Source: an archaeon (GTDB lineage: Archaea; Thermoproteota; Nitrososphaeria; Nitrososphaerales; UBA183). From it: 64,000 nucleotides of DNA. Each line of letters starts with the position of its first letter. Positions within the stretch are counted from its first letter, which is position 1. Where the stretch lies: NCBI GenBank assembly GCA_021788415.1, contig JAJYKR010000001.1:186001-250000 (forward strand). The letters run 5' to 3'. Shown here one piece after another: positions 23,651 through 32,662 of the stretch. Below the pieces are notes generated by a model. The model worked only from the letters and a program-made list of their open reading frames with translations, made no database searches and was not told the DNA's origin. The translations under genes were made by a program, and so were the position numbers.

Positions 23651-24964
23651 ATGGCCGAGGCGTCGGACTTCGACATACTCGTGGTGGGGGCGGGGATTCT
23701 CGGAGCCACCACGGCCTACTGGCTCTCCGGACTCTATGACTGCACCATAGCCCTGGCGGACGTAGCCCGGTCACCGGGGGCGCACACCTCGTCCAGGAAC
23801 ACCGGGGTGATACACAGGCCATACTATCTGGACCCTGCGAAAAAGCGCGTCTTCGCGCGGACCGCTCTGCTCTCCCGCAGACTCTGGGAGTCCCTCGCCA
23901 AGGTCGACGGCCTCCCCTGGAGGCCCATCGGCACCTACAACGTGGCGGTGGACGAGCGTGAGGTCAGGACGGTGGAGAAGTACCGCACCTGGGGGGTTGA
24001 GAACGGAATGGACGAGGGAGAGATGGAGTTCCTCGACGGGGCCGGGGTCAGGTCGAGGGAGCCTGAGGTCAGGTGCAGGGGGGCCCTTTTCTCAAAGACT
24101 GACGTCTCTGTCGACTTCGGCGCTTTCACCCGCAGCGTCTGGAGGCGTGATCTCGCCAGGGGGGTGAGGTTCCTCGCAGGGCAGGAGCTGGTATCGGCGG
24201 CCAGGAGGCCGGGGGCCGTCCAGGCGACGTTCCGCTCGGGCGGGTCATCCACCACGGTCCGCTGCAGGCTCTTGGTCAACGCCGCAGGCGGGGGGGCGTT
24301 GAAGATCGCCCACTCCCTCGGCTTCGGCCGGGGGCTCGCCGCCCTGCACTTCAGGGGGGAGTACTGGGTGGTGGACGAACCCTTCGCCTCGAGGGTGACC
24401 TCGAACATCTACCGACCGCCGGAGTTCCCGCAGTATCCATTCCTCGACCCCCACTTCGTGGTGAGGGCGGACGGGTCCCGGCAAATAGGGCCCAACGCCG
24501 TGGTCGTCCCTGGGCCCTACGTCTATTCAGGGTTAGGGCTCTCCTCCCTACCCCGGTTCCTGGAACGTCCCCCGGGGCCGAAGGCGAGGCTCTTCGCCAA
24601 CTCGGACTTCCTCTCCCTCGTAGCAGGGGAGTGGCGGAGCTCCCTCTCTAAGCGGGCGATGTGTGCCAGGGTGAGGAGGTTCATCCCGGCCCTGTCGCCT
24701 TCCCTCCTGAACGGGAGGGTCGTCTTCGGGGTAAGGAGCTCCGTCGTCGACAGGTCGGGCTTCGTCCCCGAGGCGCTCCTCTTCAAGGGCGAAGGCTCAG
24801 CCCACGTCGTCAACTTCAACTCCCCCGGGGCGACTGGAGCGCCAGCCTTCTCGGCCATGGTGGTGAAGGAGCTCGGGGAAGCAGGCTTCTTCGATGGGTT
24901 CCGACCAAGGGAGCCCCCTGCCTCGATACCAGGCTGGGACTTCACGGGCGCCTCCGAGGTCTAG
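23651..24964 (+). CDS. lhgO: L-2-hydroxyglutarate dehydrogenase (LhgO-like)
   Basis: This 437-residue FAD-dependent enzyme oxidises L-2-hydroxyglutarate to 2-oxoglutarate, passing electrons to a quinone or other acceptor. The dinucleotide fold (VVGAGILGATTAYWL) opens the protein. The family signatures HTSSRNTGVIHRPYY, FRGEYW, FLDPHFVVRADGSRQIGPNA and the C-terminal FNSPGATGAPAFS are all present. It is likely soluble or membrane-peripheral. It recycles a by-product of lactate or malate dehydrogenase activity, or of lysine/glutarate catabolism. Substrate assignment is by family resemblance. Confidence 0.88.
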   Translation: MAEASDFDILVVGAGILGATTAYWLSGLYDCTIALADVARSPGAHTSSRNTGVIHRPYYLDPAKKRVFARTALLSRRLWESLAKVDGLPWRPIGTYNVAVDEREVRTVEKYRTWGVENGMDEGEMEFLDGAGVRSREPEVRCRGALFSKTDVSVDFGAFTRSVWRRDLARGVRFLAGQELVSAARRPGAVQATFRSGGSSTTVRCRLLVNAAGGGALKIAHSLGFGRGLAALHFRGEYWVVDEPFASRVTSNIYRPPEFPQYPFLDPHFVVRADGSRQIGPNAVVVPGPYVYSGLGLSSLPRFLERPPGPKARLFANSDFLSLVAGEWRSSLSKRAMCARVRRFIPALSPSLLNGRVVFGVRSSVVDRSGFVPEALLFKGEGSAHVVNFNSPGATGAPAFSAMVVKELGEAGFFDGFRPREPPASIPGWDFTGASEV

Positions 24965-25036
24965 CCGGCGCGGCCCTCTCCGAATCACATCGGTCCACGT
25001 ATGTGCGGTGGTCCTGGTGTAGGAAGTGGTCCTTCC

Positions 25037-25055
25037 GCACGGCTCAAGTCCGTGC
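25037..25055. other. Strong hairpin with T-arm-like loop
   Basis: GCACGG-CTCAAGT-CCGTGC has a 6-bp stem and 7-nt loop, resembling a tRNA T-arm, but no matching acceptor, D or anticodon arms surround it. A second hairpin (GCCTCC-ACTCCCC-GGAGGC) lies at 25103-25121. The 286-bp gap after lhgO is therefore structured, perhaps a small RNA or a long 3' UTR. Confidence 0.3.
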
Positions 25056-25224
25056 AGATGCTCCCTCTGCCGTCCTCATGCCGCGTCCCCTGGGATTGGA
25101 ACGCCTCCACTCCCCGGAGGCCTGCACCGACTTAGCGTCCACTGAGTGTTCGTCGCAGTCGTTCGAGATGCGGGACTGCTAGGGGCTCCGGGGTCCGCCT
25201 TCTGATCTAACGCCCTGGGCCCGA

Positions 25225-25240
25225 CTCCCAGTCTTGGGAG
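25225..25240 (-). terminator. Hairpin after the MFS gene
   Basis: CTCCCA-GTCT-TGGGAG is a perfect 6-bp stem 10 bp beyond the stop of the minus-strand MFS gene, and could also serve the convergent lhgO transcript. Confidence 0.4.
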
Positions 25241-25250
25241 CCTCGCTGCA

Positions 25251-26441
25251 CTAGCGGTATCTCTTCCTGTAGCTGGCGAAGGTCAGAAGGTCATAGCCGA
25301 TCTTGGTGACCCCACCCGCGAACGGGAGCGCCGACACCAACCCAAGCCCGAGCATCACCGCCGAGGCTGGGCCGCCCACGAACGAACCAGCGCTCCGCAG
25401 GGTGTTGGTGACCGCGTAGGCCTGGACCCTCTCCTCCTTCTGGAACATCTCTGTCATCAGCGCCTGCCTCGTCGGGACGTCCATCTGCGACACGCTCTGG
25501 CGGAGGAAGAGGAAGAGGAGCGCGAGCGGGAGGGACCCAGCGAGCCCCATGAGGATGAGGAACCCATTCGACGCGAGGTGGGTGTAGACCATGGTTCTCA
25601 GGTTGCCGATTCGCAGGGCGATCATGGCCGCCCCGTAGGTCGAGGCCGCGGTGACCAAGCTAGCGACGAAGAATATGGGCCCGAGGTACTCGAGCTGGAG
25701 GCCGAAGGTCGAGCTGAACCAGATCGATAGGAGGTATGTCGTGACGAAGACCCCGCCGAGCGAGTCCACGGAGAACAGCCCCGAGAGCCGCACGAGGTCC
25801 TTCCTCGCCGCCTGGCTGAGGTTAGCCAGGCCTGGCCTCGCTGCGCGGCTCCCTTCCATGCCCTTCAGCCTGCTGTAGACAGCGAAGAGGACCACCCCCA
25901 CGACTGCGAACCCGGCGAACACAACGTGGAACGCAACCGCGCTGTTCCCGAGGATGCCTGGGCCCGAAGAAGCGAGCTGTCCAAGGGCGGCCGCCGAGTA
26001 GCCTATCATGTTGTACCTCCCGAAGGCTCTGACGCTCGACCCCTCTCCGCTCAGGTCGGGGAGGATCCCGGCTTCGATGGACTGGAACGGTCCCGCCTCC
26101 GTCCCCGTGCTGCTGATGTTTCCCGCCAGGCATGCCAGGAGTATTGCGGCGGCGGCCTCGTCCAGCGCCAGGACTGCACCCGCCGCGACCATTAGGAGGC
26201 TGAATATCTGCAGCAGCCTCTTCCTGCCCACCCTGGCGCCGAGGTATGTCACAGCTAGGTTCGAAGCTGCGTTCCCCGCAAGGATGGCCACCAGGGCAAG
26301 CCCTTGGAAGAAGGGACCGTAGCCGATGGCCCTCAGGTAGAAGGGGAGGGCGATGCTGAGGAGCCCCGACACGAACACCCTCCCTCCCTTGGCGAAGTAG
26401 ATCGGCAGGGGTCCGCCCCCCTGCGGCCCTCCGCCGCTCAA
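25251..26441 (-). CDS. MFS transporter
   Basis: The 396-residue protein has about twelve TM helices. It has a loop-2 motif (TYLGARVGRKRLLQ) and a mid-protein cytoplasmic signature (SQMDVPTRQALMTEM) shared by a widespread archaeal and bacterial MFS family of unknown substrate. It starts at TTG 26441, just after a Gly/Pro-rich N-terminus. The methyltransferase gene lies 108 bp upstream in the same direction, and weak TATA-like sequence near 26545-26553 suggests a separate transcript. Confidence 0.87.
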   Translation of the reverse strand: MSGGGPQGGGPLPIYFAKGGRVFVSGLLSIALPFYLRAIGYGPFFQGLALVAILAGNAASNLAVTYLGARVGRKRLLQIFSLLMVAAGAVLALDEAAAAILLACLAGNISSTGTEAGPFQSIEAGILPDLSGEGSSVRAFGRYNMIGYSAAALGQLASSGPGILGNSAVAFHVVFAGFAVVGVVLFAVYSRLKGMEGSRAARPGLANLSQAARKDLVRLSGLFSVDSLGGVFVTTYLLSIWFSSTFGLQLEYLGPIFFVASLVTAASTYGAAMIALRIGNLRTMVYTHLASNGFLILMGLAGSLPLALLFLFLRQSVSQMDVPTRQALMTEMFQKEERVQAYAVTNTLRSAGSFVGGPASAVMLGLGLVSALPFAGGVTKIGYDLLTFASYRKRYR

Positions 26442-26549
26442 TTCGAAGGAGCCGGGCGCTCCCGCTTGGGGGTTCTGCGCGCCGTCCTGACCGCCCCCGC
26501 CCTACCTCTGGTCGCCCGGGACATGTGCAACAACCCTATCCCACAGTAT

Positions 26550-27266
26550 CTAAGCGCTCTCCCTGAGCCGCCCGCTGCAGGCGAAGACCACCCCTCCCGT
26601 GAGCCGGGCGGACTCGATTTCAACGAACCCGTTCGATTCCATGGCGTCGACCATTTCCAGGTCCCAGGTTGTGCCTTCGATGATCTGGGGGAGCCTGTCG
26701 AAGGTATACGCCTCCCTCCTCCCCGCAAGCCCGAGGGCGAAGCCAATCACGCGCAGCCCGCCCTGGATGTACGCCTCAAGGAAGGGGGCGAGGGGTCCCC
26801 TCGGCTTGGCGAAGTCGTACACCACGGCCTTCCCCCCTGGCTTGGCCACCCTCGCCAGCTCCCTCACGAACTTCCGGACGTCGACGTATTTCGGGACATA
26901 GCAGCTGACGACGGAGTCGAAAGAGCCATCGGCGAACGGGAGAAACTCGGCGTCTCCGTTAAGGACCAGGCCGACGCCGGGGACCCTCTTCTCCATGGCG
27001 ACGCGTATCATCTCAGGGGCAAGGTCGAGGCCGACGAACCTGCAGCCCATCCCTGAGAGGAGCTCCTCGAGGACCAAGGTCCCGCTCCCCACGTCAAGGA
27101 CGAGGCCGCCCTCCACGTTCAGCCTTCTCGCGACCCAGGCCTTCCAGCGCCTGTCTTGGAACAGGGTGGCGTAATCCAGGGCGTTCTCGTAGGACCGCGC
27201 CAGCCCGGCGAATATCTTCGACGACGTCCGCTTCATCTCTTCGGCCGGCGCTACCGCGTCTCCCAT
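26550..27266 (-). CDS. Class I SAM methyltransferase, UbiE-like
   Basis: The 238-residue protein has motif I LVLDVGSGTL, motif II (FVGLDLAPEMIRVAMEK), the acidic post-motif LNGDAEFLPFADGSFDSVVS and motif III (VAKPGGKAVVYDF). The motif set and length resemble UbiE/MenG methyltransferases of quinone synthesis, although the substrate cannot be fixed. The divergent gene starting near 27335 encodes a membrane protein reminiscent of UbiA-type prenyltransferases, which weakly supports a quinone or lipid role. Cytoplasmic. Confidence 0.82.
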   Translation of the reverse strand: MGDAVAPAEEMKRTSSKIFAGLARSYENALDYATLFQDRRWKAWVARRLNVEGGLVLDVGSGTLVLEELLSGMGCRFVGLDLAPEMIRVAMEKRVPGVGLVLNGDAEFLPFADGSFDSVVSCYVPKYVDVRKFVRELARVAKPGGKAVVYDFAKPRGPLAPFLEAYIQGGLRVIGFALGLAGRREAYTFDRLPQIIEGTTWDLEMVDAMESNGFVEIESARLTGGVVFACSGRLRESA

Positions 27267-27334
27267 TCGGAGAAGCCATGCGCCCGCCGTCTCTTATCCC
27301 CTCTGGAACGCGCCGACCCGGGAAACGGTCAATA

Positions 27335-28069
27335 GTGCGGGGATGCCGCTTGAGGCCCTTGGGCCAGGCCGACAGCGAAGGCACGCGGCTGAGGGAGTGG
27401 TATGTCCCACGGAGGGGGCCCAGGCGCCTAAGGCTTCTGGTGGGGCTCAGCTTCTATCCATACTCGCTCATGAACGCCAGCTATGTCCTCATCGGGTCGC
27501 TCATAGCCCCGATGGTCCACGTCGAGAGGATGGCGGCGCTGGCAGTGGTGTATCTCCTCGCCGTCGGCGTCTCGGCCCATTGTCTCGACGCCATGGCCCC
27601 CAACAGGCCGTGGGGGAACTTCTTTTCGCGAAGGCAGCTCGCGGCCGTGGCTGCGGCCGCGCTGGTCCCGTCCCTGGGGCTTGGCCTCTATCTGGCGCTG
27701 ACCTATGCTCCTCTGCTCCTCATGGTGGGGGCCGTCGAGCTCTTCTTCCTGCTCGCCTACAACCTCGAGCTATTCGGCGGGGCGTTCCACACGGACCTGT
27801 GGTTCGCGACTTCCTGGGGGTTCCTCCCTGTGATCGCCGGCTTCGTGGTCCAGGCGGACACAGTGAGCGTCGCGTCAGTCGCCGCCGGGCTTTTCGGCTT
27901 CTTCACCGCCTACGTCGAAATCAGCGCCTCGAGGCCCTACAAGGCGATCAAGCAGGAGCAGGGGGGTGGGTCTCCCCTGGCCGCAAAGCTCGAGGGCATC
28001 CTCAAGGGGATAGTGCTTGCCGTGATCTCCACGGCCGCATTCCTCATGGCCCTGGCCTTCTCGCACTGA
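27335..28069 (+). CDS. Polytopic membrane protein, possibly UbiA-like
   Basis: From GTG 27335 the product has 244 residues and about seven TM helices. A conserved-looking first loop (GVSAHCLDAMAPNRPWGNFF) resembles the H-x-L-D-E ... G-R-P-W motif of UbiA-related membrane proteins. The second Asp-rich motif of true prenyltransferases is not evident, so catalysis is doubtful. The frame extends to ATG 27278, but that leader overlaps the promoter region of the divergent methyltransferase. It converges on the acyl-CoA dehydrogenase gene with a hairpin between them. Confidence 0.65.
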   Translation: MRGCRLRPLGQADSEGTRLREWYVPRRGPRRLRLLVGLSFYPYSLMNASYVLIGSLIAPMVHVERMAALAVVYLLAVGVSAHCLDAMAPNRPWGNFFSRRQLAAVAAAALVPSLGLGLYLALTYAPLLLMVGAVELFFLLAYNLELFGGAFHTDLWFATSWGFLPVIAGFVVQADTVSVASVAAGLFGFFTAYVEISASRPYKAIKQEQGGGSPLAAKLEGILKGIVLAVISTAAFLMALAFSH

Positions 28070-28146
28070 CCATCATATCCTGGCGTACTCAATGCCCACA
28101 GCTTCCCGCCGGCGAGTGCCGCGGCCGGATCCGAACTGCGAGAAGA

Positions 28147-28161
28147 GCGGGCTTTGCCCGC
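28147..28161. terminator. Bidirectional terminator hairpin
   Basis: GCGGGC-TTT-GCCCGC is a perfect 6-bp stem with a 3-nt loop between two convergent genes, followed by a pyrimidine run on the plus strand. Confidence 0.5.
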
Positions 28162-28192
28162 CCCTTCCTCCTAGGAATGCACCGACGGGGTT

Positions 28193-29413
28193 CTAGGAGT
28201 ACGCTTCGAATCCTTTCCCCAGTGCGCCCAGGGCGAGCTTCTGCTCCATGATCTCGTTGGCCCCTTCGTATATCATGGTGACCCTGGTGTCCGCGAAGTG
28301 CCTGGCGGGCCTGTTCTCCAGCGAGTAGCCGTTCCCGCCGAAGATCTGGACCGCCCTGTTGGCGGCGTCGAAGGAAGCGTTGGCCGCGAAGTACTTCGCG
28401 CGGGCGCAGGCCAGGTCGGTGGCGTCCCTGAGCTCCGTGTTGCCTGGGTTCTCTTCATACTTCTGCTTGACGAACGCGGCCTGGAGTAGGAGCAGCCTGG
28501 CCGCCTCCAGGTTCGTGGCCATCAGCCCTATGTGCCTCTGGACAAGCTGGTGCTTGCCGATCACCTTGCCGTGCTGGACCCTCACCCCGGCGTAGCTCAC
28601 GGCCTCGTCCAGGCAGTCCTGGATGACGCCGACGCACCCGGCGGCCACGCTCAGCCTCCCATTCATCAGCCCTGAGAGCGCGACGGACATGCCCTTCCCC
28701 GGCGGCCCGAGCACATCCTCCTTGGTCACCTCGACCTTGTCCAGGTAGAGGGTGGACGTGTCGGCCGTCGGGAGGCCGAGCTTGTGCGGGATGAGCTCAG
28801 CCTTGAACCCGGGGCTCTCCGTATCGACAATGAACCCGCTCATCCCCTCCCTCCTGCCCTTGGGGTACGCGAAGACCAGGACGTATTTCGAAGACGAGCC
28901 CAGGGATATCCACATCTTCTGGCCGGTTATCTGGTACTTCCCCCCCTTCTCCTCGAAGTAGGTTGTGAGGGAAGCGGGGTCGCTCCCGGCATTGGGCTCG
29001 GTGAGCCCGAACGCGAGTATGGCGTCCCCCTTCGTGGCGGGGGTGAGTATCCGGTTCTTCTGCTCTTCGTTCCCCCAGTGCTGGACCGTCATCTGTCCGA
29101 GAGCCATATGCACCGAAAAGAACGTCCTCACCCCGGTCCCCTCCCTCCCTATCCTCTCGATGGCCAGGGCATAGGTGACCATGTCTGCCCCCTGGCCGTC
29201 TCCGTACCTCCTTGAGACCGGGAGCCCCAGGAGGTGCGCCTTCGCGAAGAACGGTCTGGTCTGGTCGTTGATCTTGTGCTCGAGGTAGTACCTGTCCTCG
29301 ATGGGCCTGAACTCCTTGCAAGCCCTGTCCACCTGCTCGAGGATCATCTCCTGCTCTTCGGAGACGTCGAAGTTCATCTTCGAGAGGTTCATGAACTCGT
29401 CCTGTTTGGGCAT
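28193..29413 (-). CDS. acd: Acyl-CoA dehydrogenase
   Basis: The 406-residue flavoprotein introduces a trans-2 double bond into an acyl-CoA thioester. It shows the N-terminal helical domain, the middle beta domain (FGLTEPNAGSDPASLTTYFE) and the C-terminal helical domain. The catalytic Glu sits in MIYEGANEIMEQ and FAD-contacting residues in AVQIFGGNGYS. Chain-length preference is unknown. The gene follows the methylmalonyl-CoA mutase small-subunit gene with no spacing, so it may act on a branched or short acyl-CoA in the same propionate or branched-chain amino-acid pathway. Confidence 0.93.
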   Translation of the reverse strand: MPKQDEFMNLSKMNFDVSEEQEMILEQVDRACKEFRPIEDRYYLEHKINDQTRPFFAKAHLLGLPVSRRYGDGQGADMVTYALAIERIGREGTGVRTFFSVHMALGQMTVQHWGNEEQKNRILTPATKGDAILAFGLTEPNAGSDPASLTTYFEEKGGKYQITGQKMWISLGSSSKYVLVFAYPKGRREGMSGFIVDTESPGFKAELIPHKLGLPTADTSTLYLDKVEVTKEDVLGPPGKGMSVALSGLMNGRLSVAAGCVGVIQDCLDEAVSYAGVRVQHGKVIGKHQLVQRHIGLMATNLEAARLLLLQAAFVKQKYEENPGNTELRDATDLACARAKYFAANASFDAANRAVQIFGGNGYSLENRPARHFADTRVTMIYEGANEIMEQKLALGALGKGFEAYS

Positions 29414-29845
29414 CTACTCCTTCCACCTCTCTTTCCTGACCCGGCCTCGGACGTGTTCCACGATGTCCTCGAAAGAGCTCCCCGGGCCGTATAAGCCGGT
29501 TATCCCTAGCTTCAGCAGCCTCGGCTTGTCCTCCTCGGGGATTATCCCGCCCCCGACCACCACCACATCCTTCCCTCCCAGCTTGTCCAGGAGCTTCTTC
29601 ACCTTCGGGAACGCCGTCATATGGGCCCCGTTGAGAAGGGACAGGGCCACCACGTCAACGTCTTCGTCTATGGCCATCTGCGCGACCTGCTCGGGGGAAG
29701 GGAGCAGGCCGCTGTAGATCACCTCCATCCCTGCGTCCCTGAATGCCCTGGCGAGAACGAGGGCCCCCCTGTCGTGGCCGTCGAGCCCGGGCTTCGCGAC
29801 GAGTATCCTGATCTTCCTCTGGAGCGCCGTCGCCTTCCTTGCCAA
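29414..29845 (-). CDS. mcmA2: Methylmalonyl-CoA mutase, B12-binding subunit
   Basis: The 143-residue protein is the cobalamin-binding domain. The DGHDRGA motif supplies the lower axial His, followed by SLLNGAH and the nucleotide-tail pocket GGGIIPEEDKPRL. In archaea this domain is separate from the catalytic subunit. Together they interconvert (R)-methylmalonyl-CoA and succinyl-CoA. It lies 66 bp downstream of the large-subunit gene and abuts the acyl-CoA dehydrogenase gene, forming a three-gene operon. Confidence 0.95.
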   Translation of the reverse strand: MARKATALQRKIRILVAKPGLDGHDRGALVLARAFRDAGMEVIYSGLLPSPEQVAQMAIDEDVDVVALSLLNGAHMTAFPKVKKLLDKLGGKDVVVVGGGIIPEEDKPRLLKLGITGLYGPGSSFEDIVEHVRGRVRKERWKE

Positions 29846-29911
29846 TCTTCTTCGCTCGAGCCCCCGGGGCCTTCAAAACCTTTTGCCGCGGCTTGTGCAC
29901 TTGGCTGGAGC

Positions 29912-31669
29912 CTAGAGCAGCATGGGCTCCTTGTATGAGCCCCAGACCCTGCGCCCGACCCCCATCACTTCGCCCAGTGTCGCGTACTTCGTCACGGCGT
30001 CCAGCATCGGGTACATGGAGTTTGCATCTTCGTTTTCAAATGCCTTCTCCATTTTCGCCAGCGCGGCCCTGACCTTCGCCTCGTCCCTCTCCCGCTTCAC
30101 GGCGGCCAGCCGCCTGGTCTGCGCCCTCTGGGCCTTGAAGTCGATCTTCAGTGTGTCAATGGGCTCCTTCTCGGGCTTCGAGTACTTGTTCACGCCGACA
30201 ACGGAGTCCTTCCCCTGCTCGACACGTTTCGAGAGCCTGTAGGAGTTCTCCGCTATCTCCCGCTGGAGGTATCCAGTCTTCACCGCCTTCAGCAGCCCCC
30301 CTGCCGCCTCAATCCTGTCGAAGTATTTGTACGCCTCCTCCTCCATCTGCTCCGTGAGCCACTCCACGTAGTACGACCCTCCGAGGGGGTCTATCACGCT
30401 GGGCAGGCCGGTCTCCTCCGCTATGATCTGTTGGGTCCTCAGTGCCACCTCCACGGCCTGCTCCGTAGGAAGGGCCCAGGCCTCGTCGTATGAGTTGGTG
30501 TGCAGCGACTGGGTCCCCCCAAGGACCGCCGCCAGGGCCTCGATGGCGGTCCTCACCACGTTGTTCAATGGCTGCTGCCAGGTGAGGGACGCCCCCGAAG
30601 TCTGGGTGTGGAACCGCATCAGCAGGCTCCTCTTGTCCGTCACTCCGTACTTCTCGCGGAGCACAGTCGCCCAGACCCTCCTGGCCGCCCTGAACTTTGC
30701 GATCTCCTCGAAGAAGTCCATGGTCGAGTTGAAGAAGAAGCTGAGGCGAGGGGCGAACTGCTCCACCTTCAGGCCCGCTTCCAAGCCGAGCTCTATGTAG
30801 CCGAATCCATCGGCGAGGGTGAATGCCAGCTCCTGTACCGCGCTGGACCCCGCTTCCCTGATGTGGTACCCGCTGATGCTGATGTAATTCCAGAGGGGCA
30901 TCTCCTTGGTCGCGAACACCATGAGGTCCCTGACGAGCCTCAGGTGCGCCTCGGGTGGGTAGGCCCACTCCTTCTGGGCGATGTACTCCTTGAGCATGTC
31001 CGCCTGCACCGTCCCCCTGAGCTGGGAGGCGGGCACCCCCTGCCTCTTCCCCACGCCAGCGTACATGCAGGTAAGGACGGTCGCCGGAGCGTTGATGGTC
31101 ATCGACGTGCTCACCTCCCCCAGAGGGATGCCGTCGAAGATGACCTCCATGTCCTTGAGCGAAGAGACGTTCACGCCGCACCTCCCCACCTCGCCGTGGG
31201 CTCGCTCGGAGTCGCAATCATATCCGTAGAGGGTGGGCATGTCGAACGCTATGCTCAGCCCCGTCTCTCCGTGATCGAGAAGCAGCTTCAGCCTCTTGTT
31301 GGTGTCCTCGGGGGTGCCGAACCCTGAGAACATCCTCATGGTCCAGGTCCGGCCTCTGTACATGTTCGGGTAGACCCCCCTCAGGAACGGGTACACTCCA
31401 GGGAAACCCTGGTCGGAGTACTCCGAGTTCGCTACGTCATCCGGGGTGTAGAGCGGCTTCAGCGGTATCCCTGACGCCGTCTGCGGGTCCCTCCCCGCTC
31501 CCGGGGACTTCTCCGCCCACTCCGCGTACAAAGTGTCCTGCCACTGCCTGAGCCCCTCTCTTGCCCTCTCGACCGCCTTCCTTTCATACAGCGTCCCCTT
31601 CTTCGCCCTCCTCTCGACGACAGACTTCGCCTTCTTCCGCCAGTAGGCATCCCCTGCGTCCCTGAGCAT
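29912..31669 (-). CDS. mcmA1: Methylmalonyl-CoA mutase, catalytic subunit
   Basis: From ATG 31669 the product has 585 residues, the normal size of the stand-alone archaeal large subunit, a TIM-barrel that binds the acyl-CoA. Family signatures include GVYPNMYRGRTWTMRMFSGF, FDMPTLYGYDCDS, ISISGYHIREAGSSAVQE, MRFHTQTSGASLTWQQPLNN and SLHTNSYDEAWALPTEQA. A TTG/GTG reading to 31774 adds an unstructured leader that crosses the TATA box (31697-31706), so 31669 is preferred. The divergent meaB gene encodes its G-protein chaperone. Isobutyryl- or ethylmalonyl-CoA mutase activity cannot be excluded from sequence alone. Confidence 0.95.
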   Translation of the reverse strand: MLRDAGDAYWRKKAKSVVERRAKKGTLYERKAVERAREGLRQWQDTLYAEWAEKSPGAGRDPQTASGIPLKPLYTPDDVANSEYSDQGFPGVYPFLRGVYPNMYRGRTWTMRMFSGFGTPEDTNKRLKLLLDHGETGLSIAFDMPTLYGYDCDSERAHGEVGRCGVNVSSLKDMEVIFDGIPLGEVSTSMTINAPATVLTCMYAGVGKRQGVPASQLRGTVQADMLKEYIAQKEWAYPPEAHLRLVRDLMVFATKEMPLWNYISISGYHIREAGSSAVQELAFTLADGFGYIELGLEAGLKVEQFAPRLSFFFNSTMDFFEEIAKFRAARRVWATVLREKYGVTDKRSLLMRFHTQTSGASLTWQQPLNNVVRTAIEALAAVLGGTQSLHTNSYDEAWALPTEQAVEVALRTQQIIAEETGLPSVIDPLGGSYYVEWLTEQMEEEAYKYFDRIEAAGGLLKAVKTGYLQREIAENSYRLSKRVEQGKDSVVGVNKYSKPEKEPIDTLKIDFKAQRAQTRRLAAVKRERDEAKVRAALAKMEKAFENEDANSMYPMLDAVTKYATLGEVMGVGRRVWGSYKEPMLL

Positions 31670-31696
31670 GTCCTTGGCACCGGCGGACGCCCCGGA

Positions 31697-31728
31697 AGAT
31701 AAAGAATCTCTTCGAACCGATAAAAGAG
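31697..31728. promoter_or_regulatory. Back-to-back TATA boxes for mcm operon and meaB
   Basis: Minus-strand TCTTTATCTT (31697-31706) sits about 32 nt before ATG 31669. Plus-strand GATAAAAGAG (31719-31728) is about 60 nt before the meaB start. Confidence 0.5.
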
Positions 31729-31782
31729 ACCCGGGCGACGGAGGCGGCCACGGCATCTCAGACTCGACTGACATCCGCCATT

Positions 31783-32661
31783 TTGAAAGGCGACAGGTCA
31801 GCCCTCGCCAGGGCGATCACCCTCGCGGAGAACGACCCGGAACGCGCCTCGGGCCTCCTGGAGAAGCTCGGCGCCCCTGGGAGGGCGTTCGTCGTCGGGG
31901 TCACGGGCCCGCCGGGGACGGGCAAGAGCACCCTCGTCGACAGGCTGATCGACTCCTACCGAGAACTGGGGCTGAGGGTGGGGGTGGTCGCCGTGGATCC
32001 GAGCAGCCCTCTCACAGGTGGCGCCCTGCTGGGGGACAGGATTCGCATGACGAGGCACACAGGCGACCGAGGCGTGTACATCAGAAGCATGGCGTCCAGG
32101 GGATGGACCGGGGGCCTGTCAAGGGCGACTTCGCAGGCCATCAGGCTGATGGACGCCGCGGGGTTCGATGTGATACTGCTCGAGACCGTGGGCATAGGCC
32201 AGTCGGACATCGAGGTCGTGGGGGTATCGCATTCAGTCCTCGTTGTCATGATGCCGGGGCTGGGGGACGACGTCCAGGTGTCGAAGGCAGGGCTGATGGA
32301 GGTGGGGGACGTATATGTGGTGAACAAGGCCGACCTTGACGGCGCCGACGCCATGGTGGTCAGCATGCTATCCCTGTTCCGGGGGAGCCGTCGCTCGCCC
32401 CCTGTGCTGAAGGTCTCGGCGCTCTCCGGGGAGGGGATAGAGAACCTGCGTAAGGCCATAGACGAGGCGCGGACGAAGTTCTCTTCGGGGGACCGTGGAC
32501 TCAGGCTGCGCAGCGTCAGGGGGATGATTGTGGAGACTGCGAGGGGGGCGGCCATGGCGAGGTTCGCAGCAGTGTCAGAGTCGAAGGCGGAAGCCCTGGC
32601 GCAGCAGGTGGTGGATGGAAGGATGAGCGTCGAAGAGGCTGCCAGGCGACTGGGCCGCTAG
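31783..32661 (+). CDS. meaB: MeaB/ArgK-type G-protein chaperone of methylmalonyl-CoA mutase
   Basis: The 292-residue P-loop GTPase loads and protects the B12 mutase. Walker A is GPPGTGKST. The family switch regions DPSSPLTGGALLGDRIRM and LETVGIGQSDIEV are present, and the base-specificity motif is NKADLDG. The C-terminal dimer helix region is short. The start is TTG 31783 within the family's usual opening (DRSALARAITLAENDPE). It is divergently placed from the mutase operon and ends 1 bp before the stop of the citrate-synthase-family gene. Confidence 0.93.
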   Translation: MKGDRSALARAITLAENDPERASGLLEKLGAPGRAFVVGVTGPPGTGKSTLVDRLIDSYRELGLRVGVVAVDPSSPLTGGALLGDRIRMTRHTGDRGVYIRSMASRGWTGGLSRATSQAIRLMDAAGFDVILLETVGIGQSDIEVVGVSHSVLVVMMPGLGDDVQVSKAGLMEVGDVYVVNKADLDGADAMVVSMLSLFRGSRRSPPVLKVSALSGEGIENLRKAIDEARTKFSSGDRGLRLRSVRGMIVETARGAAMARFAAVSESKAEALAQQVVDGRMSVEEAARRLGR

Positions 32662-32662
32662 C

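Noticed and set aside
25037..25055. tRNA gene suggested by a T-arm-like hairpin
   Set aside because: No acceptor, D or anticodon arms can be built around it.
25002..25182. Plus-strand 59-residue Cys/Trp-rich frame after lhgO
   Set aside because: It covers the hairpin region, has no promoter, and its composition is atypical.
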